A stretch of DNA of 64,000 nt from Clostridia bacterium (GCA_017380575.1 JAFODS010000067.1:36573-100572), one strand, 5' to 3'. Positions 54,873 to 63,570 are shown, counted from the first letter of the stretch. Notes: generated by a model not told the origin, from the sequence alone. Numbers and translations: made by a program.

Positions 54873-56615
54873 TTATTCAGCTTCTTCACCTGACGGTGTT
54901 TCATTTTCAGCATCATTATCCGGTTTAACAGAGTCTGTCGATTCTGTGTTGCCTTCAGTCGGTCGCGTGGGAAGCGACGGTAACAAATCACTGATATTGG
55001 GGAATCTGTTAGATGTACTTGTTTCTGTCGTTCCTGAAACATCATTCTGTGTACCGTTATTTCCTGACGGATCATAATCGTTATCCGATGACGAACCTGA
55101 GCCGCCCGATGAACCGTTACCGCTGTCTGAGTTGCCGCTTCCTGAGTTGTTTACCGTTCCCGAATTTTCAGAACTGCTGGGTTTACGGTTATTAGTTACA
55201 AGATCAAGAACACTCTTTCTGTCAGGAGAAAGAATTATGTTGGTTTCACCATAGAGAGCTTTCTGCAATCTCTGTGCACAATCAGCATAATCGGCTACCC
55301 ATGCCCAGTGACCGTCAATTTTAGTAGACACTCTGTCAACATAATCTTCGCCCGGCAAAACAATTTCAACAAGCTTATAATCCATCCAACCGTTTGAATA
55401 AGCCTGAGCTATCAGCGTTGCAACCTCAGACTGTGTATAGCCTGTTCTGAGGAACGGAGAAACCTGTTTGAAGGCGTTAAGAAGCTGACCGTTAGTTGCA
55501 GACTTAGCACTGTCAAGAAGACCCTTGATAACTGAACGCTGTCTTCTTGTTCTGCTTATATCACTATCAGCATCACACTTACGGATTCGGCTGTAAATAA
55601 GAGCCTGTGAACCGTTCAGAGTAGCTTTTCCTGACGGAAAGTTCTTATGTGAAGAGGTACGTCTGATGTACTTTGATTCATAGTCCTGAACTTCCACAGT
55701 AACACCACCCAAAGCGTCAATAAGCTTCGGGAAAGACTTGAAATCGACTGCAATAAACTGATCAATTTCAATTTTGAAGTTATTTTCAACGGTGTTAAGA
55801 AGTGTTGCCGGACCGCCGTAAATATAAACTGAATTAAGCTTGAAATAATAATCGTAATACGTACCGTTTGATCTCGGCAAAGACATATATGTCCAGCTGT
55901 CACGCAAGAGAGAAACAAGCGTTATGGTTTCTGTTTTCTTGTTGATAGAAACCAACATCATAATATCAGATCTGCCTGAATCAGCCTTACCTGTTTCACT
56001 GTCAACACCGCAAAGAAGAACATTTATAACGTTCTTGCTGAACATCTTCTCTCCGCCGTTGTTAGCCCACGAATAAAGAAATCCGTTGAGAGAATTTGCA
56101 TCAACATCGCCCATAGCCTGCCAGTTATGATCTTCTTCATAAATAACCTGTCCGGTAAACGGCTCGTTAAAATCAAGACCACTGTCGCCGTAGCTTCCGT
56201 CTGAAAAATAATAGAGATAAAAATAACCGAGTCCGCCACCACATCCTAAAAGAATAACAATCACAAGCAGTAAAGCTATTATCTTAAGATTCTTTTTCTT
56301 TTTTCCGGTGTGAAAATTACCTTTTTTATTCTTTTTATTCTTAACTTCCATGTTGTTTTCAGGTGTTATAAAACTATTGATATTTTCGAAATTTTCATCA
56401 GCACGCGGATTCATATAGAAATCAGCATTACCTTCTGAATACGATGAGATATCAATGTACTCATCATTACTGTCCGCAAAATCAACTTCTATATCAGCAG
56501 CAGGCGTTTCGTAAGATTTAACATCTTCATCTTCTGTTGAAAGATAATGTTCGTACTTCTTATTGAACTCATAAAGATCATTCAATTCATCATTTATCTT
56601 CTTATCTTTATCCAT
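54873..56615 (-). CDS. LytR-CpsA-Psr (LCP) family cell-wall glycopolymer ligase
   Basis: Membrane enzyme that attaches wall teichoic acids or capsule to peptidoglycan, 580 aa. The acidic cytoplasmic tail (1-108) is unusually long; a membrane span lies at about 110-138. The LCP domain follows (about 190-430) with LLCGVD, SGRSDIMML and LLRDSW. The C-terminal region (about 470-580) is a low-complexity Ser/Gly/Asn/Thr tail, likely a flexible segment in the wall. Single-gene unit with a terminator; I did not find a clear promoter in its upstream gap. Confidence 0.92.
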   Translation of the reverse strand: MDKDKKINDELNDLYEFNKKYEHYLSTEDEDVKSYETPAADIEVDFADSNDEYIDISSYSEGNADFYMNPRADENFENINSFITPENNMEVKNKKNKKGNFHTGKKKKNLKIIALLLVIVILLGCGGGLGYFYLYYFSDGSYGDSGLDFNEPFTGQVIYEEDHNWQAMGDVDANSLNGFLYSWANNGGEKMFSKNVINVLLCGVDSETGKADSGRSDIMMLVSINKKTETITLVSLLRDSWTYMSLPRSNGTYYDYYFKLNSVYIYGGPATLLNTVENNFKIEIDQFIAVDFKSFPKLIDALGGVTVEVQDYESKYIRRTSSHKNFPSGKATLNGSQALIYSRIRKCDADSDISRTRRQRSVIKGLLDSAKSATNGQLLNAFKQVSPFLRTGYTQSEVATLIAQAYSNGWMDYKLVEIVLPGEDYVDRVSTKIDGHWAWVADYADCAQRLQKALYGETNIILSPDRKSVLDLVTNNRKPSSSENSGTVNNSGSGNSDSGNGSSGGSGSSSDNDYDPSGNNGTQNDVSGTTETSTSNRFPNISDLLPSLPTRPTEGNTESTDSVKPDNDAENETPSGEEAE

Positions 56616-56672
56616 CTTACCATATCACTCCATTCAACAATGTAAAGTGTGAAAGTGTGTTTTAAAAGTCCA

Positions 56673-56703
56673 GAAGCGAACAATTTAATCTATTGTTCGC
56701 TTC
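56673..56703 (-). terminator. Terminator after jag
   Basis: Perfect 11-bp stem (GAAGCGAACAA with TTGTTCGCTTC) closing the rpmH-jag operon. The following T-run is short and interrupted, so it may be inefficient. Confidence 0.7.
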
Positions 56704-56722
56704 AGATTCAAAAATATTCCTC

Positions 56723-57673
56723 TTAGTTTTTAGGCTCAATCTTTCCGTAAAGATTTGTACCTGCGGAATCTGAACGCGGAGCACGTGTCGGCTGAGATGC
56801 AACTGAAGATTTCGCATTGTTTCTGCTTCTGTAATCGTTTCTGCGTCCGCCTCTCTGGCTCGGATTTGTAGCAGTAAATCCTTCCGCAAGAGTGATTACA
56901 ACTCTTCTGTCACTTTCAGAACCAACTGAATGTGAATCAACACCCTCAATTTCCTGAATTGTTGTATGAATAATTCGTCTTTCATACGGGTTCATCGGAT
57001 CAAGCGAAACATTACGTCCGTACTTTTTGACCCTTGCCGCATTTTTCTTTGCAAGCTCACGAAGAGTTTCTTCTCTCTTTTCTCTATAATTGCCTGCATT
57101 GATTGAAACTCTCTTATAACCGTCATTACCCTTGTTAATAACAAGTCTTGTAAGATACTGAATAGCATCAAGAGTTTCGCCTCTTCTGCCGATTATATAA
57201 CCGTAGTCATTACCGCAATCGAGCTGAGCAACAACACCCTCATCGTCCTCAGAAACTGAAATAGAAATATCACCGACGCCCATTCCTTCAAGAATAGATC
57301 TGATGTACTTTTCAGCCTTCTTTGAAGCTTCGCCAACAAACATTTCCTTTTCAGGGGCAGCCGTAGCTTCAACAGCCTCTTCAACTTTTTTAAGTTCAGG
57401 TTTCTTTTCTTCAGGCTTCTTACCAGCCTTCTGCTGAGGTTTAGCTTTTGCTTCCTTAACCTGCTTTTTAGGAGCCTGTTTGATTTCATCGGGAATTTCA
57501 TAATATGCTCTTGCTTCAGCAAGAGAACCACCAAAAAGACCTAATGTCTTTTTCTTTGCCATTTTTATAAGCTCAACCTGAACATCCGCATCCCACGGAG
57601 CGTTAAGTTCATTCTTGGCAGCTTCTATAGCTTCTTCATTAGTAGCACCTTTACCGAATGCTTCCTTTATCAA
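56723..57673 (-). CDS. jag: Jag/SpoIIIJ-associated RNA-binding protein
   Basis: RNA-binding partner of the SpoIIIJ/YidC insertase, 316 aa from the start chosen. I start at a TTG at 57673 because AGGTGG lies 8 bases before it and the resulting N-terminus (MIKEAFGKGATNEEAIEAAKNEL) matches the Jag_N domain; the ATG 24 bases upstream has no ribosome site. Domains in order: Jag_N (about 1-55), a Lys/Glu/Ala-rich linker (about 60-115), KH with GYIIGRRGETL (about 165-175), R3H with NPYERRIIH, and an Arg-rich tail. Confidence 0.9.
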   Translation of the reverse strand: MIKEAFGKGATNEEAIEAAKNELNAPWDADVQVELIKMAKKKTLGLFGGSLAEARAYYEIPDEIKQAPKKQVKEAKAKPQQKAGKKPEEKKPELKKVEEAVEATAAPEKEMFVGEASKKAEKYIRSILEGMGVGDISISVSEDDEGVVAQLDCGNDYGYIIGRRGETLDAIQYLTRLVINKGNDGYKRVSINAGNYREKREETLRELAKKNAARVKKYGRNVSLDPMNPYERRIIHTTIQEIEGVDSHSVGSESDRRVVITLAEGFTATNPSQRGGRRNDYRSRNNAKSSVASQPTRAPRSDSAGTNLYGKIEPKN

Positions 57674-57738
57674 TGGGTTCACCACCTGTAAATACATTAA
57701 AATTTAAAATTATACACTAAATAGTGTCAGTTTTCTGA

Positions 57739-58722
57739 TTATTTGTTAATTCGCTTTACGCTGTCTTCTCTTGAGCGTCTTTCAATTGTTTCCTTAACCA
57801 TATCTTTAGCAACATTCTTCTGCGGTGAATAAATTTTCTTCATAACAACAGACTGAATCATAGCAAAAAGATTAGAAACAATCCAATAAACACCGATACC
57901 TGTCGGGAACATCGTTGTAAACCAAACAGACATTGCGGGCATCATAAGCATAGTACAGCCGGCACCCGGTGCATTTGCTGTTGGGTTTGCTTTTTTCTGC
58001 TGTAACTGAGTAATATAAGCACTTGCAAGAGAAGTAAGACCGGACAAAACAGGAATAGCCACATATTTTGATTTGAAATCAGGCTTAACGCCAAGCTCAA
58101 ATCCAAAGAAAATAAATCTGTCGTTAGCTACGAAAGTTTCAACTTTCTGCAATGCAGCCGCAGAAACGCCCTCAACACCTGCGCTGAAATACTCAGTGAA
58201 TTTATCAAAATGCTGAAGAAGATAAAGCGGATAGTACATTTCTGATTTGCCGATATCAAGTCCTGTGTCGCCTGCCATTTTAACAAAAGCATCGACAAGA
58301 AGGTCTGTCGTGCCCTTATCAAGACCGATAGCGTAACGCAACGGATTGTAAAGAACACCAAAAAGACCGATAATAAACGGAAACTGGATAAGAAGAGGAA
58401 CGCAACCTGCTGACATAGGATTATAACCCTCACGTGCATAAAGATTCTGTGTTTCTTCCTGAATCTTCTGCTGGTTACCCGCATACTTTTCCTGAATACG
58501 TCTTAATTTCGGAGCAAGACGCTGTTGCTTAGCCATTCCCTTCTGCTGATTAATTGTCGTAGGAAGCATAACCATACGAGCAAAAATAGTAAAGAGAATA
58601 ATTGCAAAGCCATAACTTGCGTTAAGTCCGTCAACAATACTGTAGAAAAACAGCATTATATATCCGAATATAGGACTTATAACGTCATATAAAAATTCAT
58701 AGATACCTGCCACAGCATTCAA
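57739..58722 (-). CDS. yidC: YidC/OxaA membrane protein insertase (SpoIIIJ type)
   Basis: Inserts proteins into the membrane, 327 aa. Five membrane spans with the conserved region YGFAIILFTIFARMVMLP near the N-terminus and TGIGVYWIVSNLFAMIQ near the C-terminus. The hydrophilic loop carries a conserved Arg in the groove (ARMVMLP). Between yidD and jag, the standard order. Lacks the lipoprotein signal of the B. subtilis protein; the N-terminus begins directly with a span. Confidence 0.93.
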   Translation of the reverse strand: MNAVAGIYEFLYDVISPIFGYIMLFFYSIVDGLNASYGFAIILFTIFARMVMLPTTINQQKGMAKQQRLAPKLRRIQEKYAGNQQKIQEETQNLYAREGYNPMSAGCVPLLIQFPFIIGLFGVLYNPLRYAIGLDKGTTDLLVDAFVKMAGDTGLDIGKSEMYYPLYLLQHFDKFTEYFSAGVEGVSAAALQKVETFVANDRFIFFGFELGVKPDFKSKYVAIPVLSGLTSLASAYITQLQQKKANPTANAPGAGCTMLMMPAMSVWFTTMFPTGIGVYWIVSNLFAMIQSVVMKKIYSPQKNVAKDMVKETIERRSREDSVKRINK

Positions 58723-58728
58723 ACTCCT

Positions 58729-58965
58729 TTAATGTTTATGACCCTTTTCTTTTTTAGGCGGAACAGGGTCATAACCACCCTTGAACAATTGGTTGCATCT
58801 GAGCAACCTTCCTAAAGTCAAAATCGAGCCTTTAAAAGCTCCGTGCACCTGAATTGCTTCAACCGCATAATGTGAACAAGTAGGATAATATCTGCACATA
58901 GGCGGCAAATGCGGCGAAATATGCCGTTGATAAAACTCAATGACACTGATAAGGCACTTTTTCAT
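58729..58965 (-). CDS. yidD: Membrane protein insertion efficiency factor YidD
   Basis: Small YidD protein, 78 aa. The family sequence [23 protein letters not shown] and the GGYDPVPP end are present. Overlaps rnpA by 4 bases and precedes yidC by 6 bases. Confidence 0.95.
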   Translation of the reverse strand: MKKCLISVIEFYQRHISPHLPPMCRYYPTCSHYAVEAIQVHGAFKGSILTLGRLLRCNQLFKGGYDPVPPKKEKGHKH

Positions 58966-59300
58966 TGTTCTATCACGCCTGCCTTTTTCAAATGCTGAAG
59001 CATGATCTTTTTTATATCGGTGCTTTTCTTTTTAATAGTTCTTGTACGAGCTACAAAAACAAAATCATACCCTCCGTTCAACATCGGAGAGATTTCACGA
59101 AACGCCGCACGAATTATTCTGCGGCAGCGGTTACGTTCAACCGCATTTCCAATTTTCTTGCTTGTAGTTATACCCATACGGCAAATTCCCGCGCGGTTAT
59201 TTTTTAAAACATAAGTAACCAACGCAGGATCCGAGTATGATTTTCCTCTGCCGTAAGCCCTTCGGAAATCGCTATTTTGCTTTAATACATTAAACTTCAT
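58962..59300 (-). CDS. rnpA: Ribonuclease P protein component
   Basis: Protein subunit of RNase P, which matures tRNA 5' ends, 112 aa. Start at ATG 59300 gives [21 protein letters not shown], the usual N-terminus; a TTG 18 bases upstream would add nothing typical, and no strong ribosome site is visible for either. The RNR-type motif ([17 protein letters not shown]) is present. Confidence 0.95.
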   Translation of the reverse strand: MKFNVLKQNSDFRRAYGRGKSYSDPALVTYVLKNNRAGICRMGITTSKKIGNAVERNRCRRIIRAAFREISPMLNGGYDFVFVARTRTIKKKSTDIKKIMLQHLKKAGVIEQ

Positions 59301-59354
59301 ATCGGGCAAAAATATCAAATCCGTTCAACGGTGGGTACAACCCTGAAAATTAGA

Positions 59355-59489
59355 TTAGTAAGTCAACTGCTTTCTGCCCTTAGCTCTTCTGCGAGCAAGA
59401 ACCTTGCGGCCGTTTCTGTCAGCCATTCTTTTGCGGAAACCGTGTTCCATCTTTCTGTGACGCTTCTTGGGCTGATATGTTCTTTTCAT
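59355..59489 (-). CDS. rpmH: Ribosomal protein L34
   Basis: 44-aa ribosomal protein, [12 protein letters not shown] at the start and the terminal [13 protein letters not shown] lies nine bases upstream of the ATG at 59489. First gene of the rpmH-rnpA-yidD-yidC-jag operon. Confidence 0.97.
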   Translation of the reverse strand: MKRTYQPKKRHRKMEHGFRKRMADRNGRKVLARRRAKGRKQLTY

Positions 59490-59581
59490 TTTTCTAACCT
59501 CCGTTTCAAAACGTGAAAATTTTCGGATTATCCGATTAATTACACTATACTGCCTTATCCGCATAGTGCCTACAGAATAGT

Positions 59582-59610
59582 ATTATATATCAACATCATC
59601 AATATGTCAA
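59582..59610 (-). promoter_or_regulatory. Promoter of the rpmH operon
   Basis: On the minus strand, perfect TTGACA (59610-59605) and TATAAT (59587-59582) with a 17-base spacer. The leader of about 85 bases contains a CACTAT/ATAGTG hairpin (59543-59568) and a CGGAT/ATCCG palindrome just after it; their role is unknown. Confidence 0.9.
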
Positions 59611-59651
59611 TGATTATTTTTCTATATATTGATGTTTTTTACATAAACACT

Positions 59652-59675
59652 AAAGGAGTGCCTGAGCACCCCTTT
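59652..59675 (-). terminator. Terminator after the cation ATPase gene
   Basis: Stem AAAGG-A-GTGC with GCAC-C-CCTTT (one mismatch) and 4-base loop, 12 bases after the stop codon. Confidence 0.75.
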
Positions 59676-59687
59676 AATTGAAAATTT

Positions 59688-62324
59688 TTACTTTTTCTTT
59701 GCGATGAGTCGCTGGAAGAATTTCACAATTTCAACAAGCGGAATAATTGAAAGTCCGAGGCTGAAAGCGATTGCATATTCTTCCCAACCGATAGAAACGA
59801 ACTCAAAAGCTTTAGCAAGGAACGGAATTTCAATAACCACAGTTGTAAGAACAAGGGCCAGAGCTGCTGCACCGAGAAGCCATTTGTTATTTTTCTTCAG
59901 CATAAACAAGCTTCCACGCTGCGAACGCATATTGAAGCTCTGGAAGATTTCTGCAAGGCTCATTGTAAGGAAAGCCATTGTCATACCGTCTGCACTTTCA
60001 ACTCCGAATGCCCATGTTTTTGTTTCGATGAAGTGACCGATAAAATATGATGCAATTGTAAGAATTGCAACCAAAATGCCCTGATATGCAACATCAAAAC
60101 CTACACCGCCCGCAAAGATACCCGCTTTCGGATCACGCGGAGCTTTTTTCATTGAATCTGCTTCGCCGTGTTCCATACCGAGTGCAAGAGCAGGAAGGCT
60201 GTCTGTAATAAGGTTAATCCAGAGCATATGAACCGGCTTAAGGATTGTAAATCCGAGAAGTGTTGCAACAAAAACACTCACAACTTCTGCAAGGTTTGAA
60301 GAAAGAAGGAACTGAATTGCTTTTCTGATGTTTGCGTAAATCTTTCTGCCCTCACCTACCGCCGCAACGATTGTAGCGAAGTTATCGTCAGCAAGAATCA
60401 TATCTGCAACATTCTTTGTAACATCAGTACCTGTAATACCCATTCCGATACCAATATCGGCCGACTTGATGCTCGGTGCGTCATTGACACCGTCGCCTGT
60501 CATTGCAGTTACCTTGCCTCTGTGTTTCCAAGCATTAACAATACGAACTTTATGCTCCGGCTGAACACGTGCATATACGCTGTACTTATCAATAACCTTA
60601 TCAAGTTCTTCGTCGCTCAACTTGTCAAGTTCCTGACCCATAATAGCCTGTGACGGATCATCAAGGATACCAAGCTCAGCAGCGATTGCTACAGCTGTAT
60701 CAATATGGTCACCCGTAATCATAATTGCACGGATACCTGCACCCTTACACTCTTCGACAGCGAGTTTAACTTCGGGTCTTACAGGGTCGATCATACCCGA
60801 AAGACCGATAAAAATCATATCTTCTTCAAGAGAAGCAGGTTCAAAAGATTCAGGCTTAGATGAATATTCTCTATAAGCACCTGCAAGAACGCGGAGTGCC
60901 TTATCTGCCATACCCTTGTTCGTCTTTCTGATTTCTTCTCTGTGAGCATCAGTCATAGGCACTACGCCGTTTTCAGTGAGAACAGATGTACATCTCTTGA
61001 GGATTTCATCCGGTGCACCCTTGGTATACTGAACAAGCTTACCGTTTTCAGAATGAACCGTACTCATCATCTTTCTCATTGAATCGAACGGTGCCTCACC
61101 AACACGAGGAGCAACCTTTTTCAATTCATTCTTGTTGAGATTAATTTTATAAGCATAGTTTACAAGTGCAGCCTCTGTAGGTTCGCCGACTGCTTCACCG
61201 ATATCTTCATCAACCTCTGCATCTGTGCAAAGGCACATAGCTTTTGCAAGCAGTTTATCATCTTTTGTATGGTTTTCAACAACAGTCATCTTGTTCTGTG
61301 TAAGAGTACCTGTTTTATCTGAACAGATAATCTGTGCACATCCAAGAGTCTCAACCGCTGTAAGCTTTCGGATAACAGCATTTCTCTTTGCCATCTTTGT
61401 TACACCGATTGAAAGAACAATCGTAACAACAGCAGCAAGACCCTCCGGAATAGCTGCAACAGCAAGACTGACAGCAACCATAAATGTATCGATAATTACT
61501 TCAGGAGTAAACTCGCCTGCCTTGATAACACCGACAGCGAACATAACCACACAGATTCCGAGAACAAGCCATGTAAGGATTTTACTGAGACCTGCAAGCT
61601 TTTTCTGAAGCGGAGTCTGTTCATCCTGAGCAAGAGTAAGAGCATCTGCAATCTTACCCATTTCAGTATTCATACCTGTTCCGCAAACAACAACTGTTCC
61701 TCGACCGTAAACAACAGTACTTCCCATATAAACCATATTTTTACGGTCGCCGAGAGGAACTTCCTTTTCGTTTGAAAGTGTATCTGCCTTTTTAACAACA
61801 GGAACAGATTCACCCGTAAGAGCACTTTCTTCAACCTTCATTGAAGCACACTCAAGAATTCGTGCATCGGCAGGAACAGCATCTCCTGCTTCAAGAAGAA
61901 CAATATCACCCGGCACAAGGTCTTCACTGTGAACAACCATAAGCTTACCATCACGGAGAACCTTAGAGTTTGCTGCTGTCATTGTCTTAAGCGCTTCAAT
62001 AGCTTCCTCAGCCTTACTCTCCTGAATAACACCAAGGACTGCATTAAGTATAACAACAAACAAAATAATAAATACATCTGCGAAAGATTCGCCTTCCCAG
62101 ACTGCTGTAACACCAGAAAGCGCTGCAGCAACAAGAAGAACAATGATCATCGGATCAGCCATTTGCTTAAAGAACTTGACAATCATGCTCTCTTTTTTGC
62201 CTTCCTGAAGCTTGTTCTTACCATGTTCAGCAAGTCTTTTTTCAGCTTCAGCTGTTGTCAGACCTTCTTTGACAGCTTTAAGTTCATTAAGAACCGAATT
62301 GCTGTCCATTGAATAAAACTTCAT
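59688..62324 (-). CDS. P-type cation-transporting ATPase (Ca2+/Mn2+ type)
   Basis: P2-type ATPase moving divalent cations out of the cell, 878 aa. An N-terminal cation-ATPase domain; actuator domain with ESALTGESVPV at 166-176; PEGL at 293-296 in span 4; phosphorylation site DKTGTLT with Asp336; GDGVNDAPS hinge; and C-terminal spans with WINLITDSLPALALG. The family is usually called calcium-translocating. The leader resembles a manganese riboswitch, so Mn2+ may be the real substrate, as seen for some relatives (inference). ATG preceded by GGGAG. Confidence 0.93.
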   Translation of the reverse strand: MKFYSMDSNSVLNELKAVKEGLTTAEAEKRLAEHGKNKLQEGKKESMIVKFFKQMADPMIIVLLVAAALSGVTAVWEGESFADVFIILFVVILNAVLGVIQESKAEEAIEALKTMTAANSKVLRDGKLMVVHSEDLVPGDIVLLEAGDAVPADARILECASMKVEESALTGESVPVVKKADTLSNEKEVPLGDRKNMVYMGSTVVYGRGTVVVCGTGMNTEMGKIADALTLAQDEQTPLQKKLAGLSKILTWLVLGICVVMFAVGVIKAGEFTPEVIIDTFMVAVSLAVAAIPEGLAAVVTIVLSIGVTKMAKRNAVIRKLTAVETLGCAQIICSDKTGTLTQNKMTVVENHTKDDKLLAKAMCLCTDAEVDEDIGEAVGEPTEAALVNYAYKINLNKNELKKVAPRVGEAPFDSMRKMMSTVHSENGKLVQYTKGAPDEILKRCTSVLTENGVVPMTDAHREEIRKTNKGMADKALRVLAGAYREYSSKPESFEPASLEEDMIFIGLSGMIDPVRPEVKLAVEECKGAGIRAIMITGDHIDTAVAIAAELGILDDPSQAIMGQELDKLSDEELDKVIDKYSVYARVQPEHKVRIVNAWKHRGKVTAMTGDGVNDAPSIKSADIGIGMGITGTDVTKNVADMILADDNFATIVAAVGEGRKIYANIRKAIQFLLSSNLAEVVSVFVATLLGFTILKPVHMLWINLITDSLPALALGMEHGEADSMKKAPRDPKAGIFAGGVGFDVAYQGILVAILTIASYFIGHFIETKTWAFGVESADGMTMAFLTMSLAEIFQSFNMRSQRGSLFMLKKNNKWLLGAAALALVLTTVVIEIPFLAKAFEFVSIGWEEYAIAFSLGLSIIPLVEIVKFFQRLIAKKK

Positions 62325-62358
62325 TTGAATTCTCCCTTCAGAATTAAATATAAATTAA

Positions 62359-62392
62359 AAGACCAAGAAACAGCTGACTGTAACTTGGTCTT
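62359..62392 (-). terminator. Riboswitch-controlled terminator before the cation ATPase
   Basis: On the minus strand a 9-bp stem AAGACCAAG/CTTGGTCTT (62392-62384 with 62367-62359) is followed by TTAATTTAT, just before the ATPase ribosome site. It lies right after the aptamer, so it is the likely expression platform. Confidence 0.75.
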
Positions 62393-62425
62393 AAATCACA
62401 TAAAACTCCGCACAGCACTGCTGCA

Positions 62426-62511
62426 CATGAGTCTCGTTTATAAGGATATGCCAGGCCGAAGCCGTGTACTTGTTGACATATCCACACTATCGTGTAAACT
62501 ACTCCCTCATG
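62426..62511 (-). promoter_or_regulatory. Probable yybP-ykoY (manganese) riboswitch aptamer
   Basis: On the minus strand, CATGAG (62511-62506) pairs with CTCATG (62431-62426) to form P1. Inside, GGGAGTAG follows the 5' arm and CGAGAC precedes the 3' arm, and a GGATATG/CATATCC helix encloses TCAACAAG and GGCCTGG, the pattern of the Mn2+-sensing yybP-ykoY class. The gene it controls (a cation ATPase) is a typical target. It should be scored with a covariance model. Confidence 0.7.
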
Positions 62512-62528
62512 GGTGGTCAATTTATCAT

Positions 62529-62557
62529 ATTTTAACAAAAATCAGCAGATATGTCAA
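62529..62557 (-). promoter_or_regulatory. Promoter of the riboswitch/ATPase transcript
   Basis: On the minus strand, TTGACA (62557-62552) and TAAAAT (62534-62529) with exactly 17 bases between them, shortly before the aptamer. Confidence 0.85.
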
Positions 62558-62591
62558 CTGCTCGTTGTTAAGCAGTTGTAAACATATCCTG
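62546..62591. repeat. Imperfect inverted repeat over the ATPase promoter -35
   Basis: CAGATATGTCAACTGC (62546-62561) and GCAGTTGTAAACATATCCTG (62572-62591) are nearly complementary, separated by 10 bases. The left arm contains the -35 box. It could be an operator or a hairpin; unassigned. Confidence 0.5.
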
Positions 62592-62639
62592 AACAAATAA
62601 TAAATTTTTAAAGCGATAATCTATCCGTTTGTTTAACCT

Positions 62640-62810
62640 TTGTGTTATGAATACTCACTGTGTACAAGTGGCGAGACTCACATTCCCGCCTTCAGCGAAC
62701 CGACACGAGATAGACGATTGAGTTCGAGTCTATATCAAAAAAGCAAAAAAATAATAGCCACCGAAACTGTCGTTTCTGTGACTATTATGGTGCGGATGTT
62801 CATAACACAA
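62640..62810. repeat. 171-bp segment bounded by perfect 12-bp inverted repeats
   Basis: TTGTGTTATGAA (62640-62651) and its exact reverse complement (62799-62810) flank 147 bases, which hold a GTTCGAGTCTAT-type hairpin (62710-62733) and a larger hairpin (62751-62788). No ORF with a ribosome site is inside. It may be a small non-coding mobile element or a structured RNA; no target-site duplication is visible at the ends. Confidence 0.55.
62745..62788 (-). terminator. Terminator-like hairpin facing left, upstream of the ATPase promoter
   Basis: ATAATAG pairs with CTATTAT, CAC with GTG and GAAAC with GTTTC, with single mismatches between. On the minus strand it is followed by a run of seven T residues and then GCTTTTTT. 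Nothing is transcribed leftward into it as far as I can see; it may insulate the ATPase promoter. Confidence 0.6.
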
Positions 62811-62881
62811 GTAGTTCTCCGGCAGAACATATTCTATCTTTCGTACTCTGATATATTTCCTCATATATGGAGGAATACATA

Positions 62882-63160
62882 ATGTTAAATATCATTGAAG
62901 ATTTCTATTACGGCAACATCGAGCCACAAGAGCTCAATTCCGAATTAACACCTAAACTCAAGAAGAAACTGAGTAATCTTGCAGAGAAAGAAGAACAGCT
63001 TACTGCAAGGCTGACCGGTGAAGATAAGGAGCTGTTTCAAAACTATGTAAGTGCTTACATTGAATTTTCAACAACAAGTAATGCAGACAGCTTTATATCA
63101 GGCTTCAGGCTCGGAGCAAGATTTACATACGACACATTTTTTAAGAATGCGAAAGGATGA
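62882..63160 (+). CDS. DUF6809-like small protein of mobile elements
   Basis: Small protein of 92 aa, MLNIIEDFYYGNIEPQEL at the start. The length, the DFYYGNI head, the central LTGEDKELFQNYVSAY helix and the FISGFRLGAR end match the DUF6809 family, which accompanies conjugative and transposon genes in clostridia. Start at ATG 62882 with GGAGG eight bases upstream. It is followed by TnpV seven bases later. Function unknown. Confidence 0.75.
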   Translation: MLNIIEDFYYGNIEPQELNSELTPKLKKKLSNLAEKEEQLTARLTGEDKELFQNYVSAYIEFSTTSNADSFISGFRLGARFTYDTFFKNAKG

Positions 63161-63167
63161 TGCGATT

Positions 63168-63524
63168 ATGAAAAATATTACATACAGACAGGTTGGAGAT
63201 TTCAACATACCTAACCTTATCTTACCTCCTGAAGAAGCAAAGATTATTCTCGGAAAATGGGGTATGTTACACAAGGACTATCTTCTCAAACACAAGAAAG
63301 CGTTATTTGCAACCCTACTCGCAGAAGGTAAGCTGTATCAGCACTGTGCTGAAATAGAAAATCAGGCTCGTGAGATGTTTGATACACTTGTTGAACAGAT
63401 GAAAGAACGTGAATGTGTAATTGAACAATTGAAAGAAGAAAATCAGTTGGAATGGGTATGCCGTATGCAAAACATTGAAGCGAGAGTTAGAGAAATTATT
63501 AACCAAGAAATAATATACAGATAA
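63168..63524 (+). CDS. tnpV: TnpV family transposon-encoded protein
   Basis: TnpV family protein, 118 aa, found on Tn4451-type and related clostridial mobile elements. It starts MKNITYRQVGDFNIPNLILP and ends LEWVCRMQNIEARVREIINQ, both family landmarks; the middle contains a coiled-coil-like helix EMFDTLVEQMKERECV. An AAAGGATG ribosome site lies a few bases upstream of ATG 63168. No transposase or resolvase is visible next to it. Function unproven. Confidence 0.85.
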   Translation: MKNITYRQVGDFNIPNLILPPEEAKIILGKWGMLHKDYLLKHKKALFATLLAEGKLYQHCAEIENQAREMFDTLVEQMKERECVIEQLKEENQLEWVCRMQNIEARVREIINQEIIYR

Positions 63525-63529
63525 ATTTA

Positions 63530-63570
63530 TTGGTGTGGCAGTTTTGAATATTGCCACACTAATTATTTTT
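63530..63570 (+). terminator. Terminator after tnpV
   Basis: TTGGTGTGGCA pairs with TGCCACACTAA (11 bp, one wobble) around an 11-base loop, followed by TTATTTTTATAA on the plus strand. Confidence 0.8.

Noticed and set aside
1-62324. Many medium reading frames opposite real genes
   Set aside because: They are mirror images of coding regions on the other strand, without ribosome sites or sensible protein features.
62710-62733. GATTGAGTTCGAGTC resembles a tRNA T-arm
   Set aside because: No D-arm, anticodon arm or acceptor stem can be formed around it; at most a remnant.
62640-62810. Calling the segment a MITE
   Set aside because: No target-site duplication is visible and no second copy is in the window.
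62640-62882. An 80-codon reading frame across the inverted-repeat segment
   Set aside because: No ribosome site, crosses two hairpins and the promoter region of DUF6809; composition unlike a protein.
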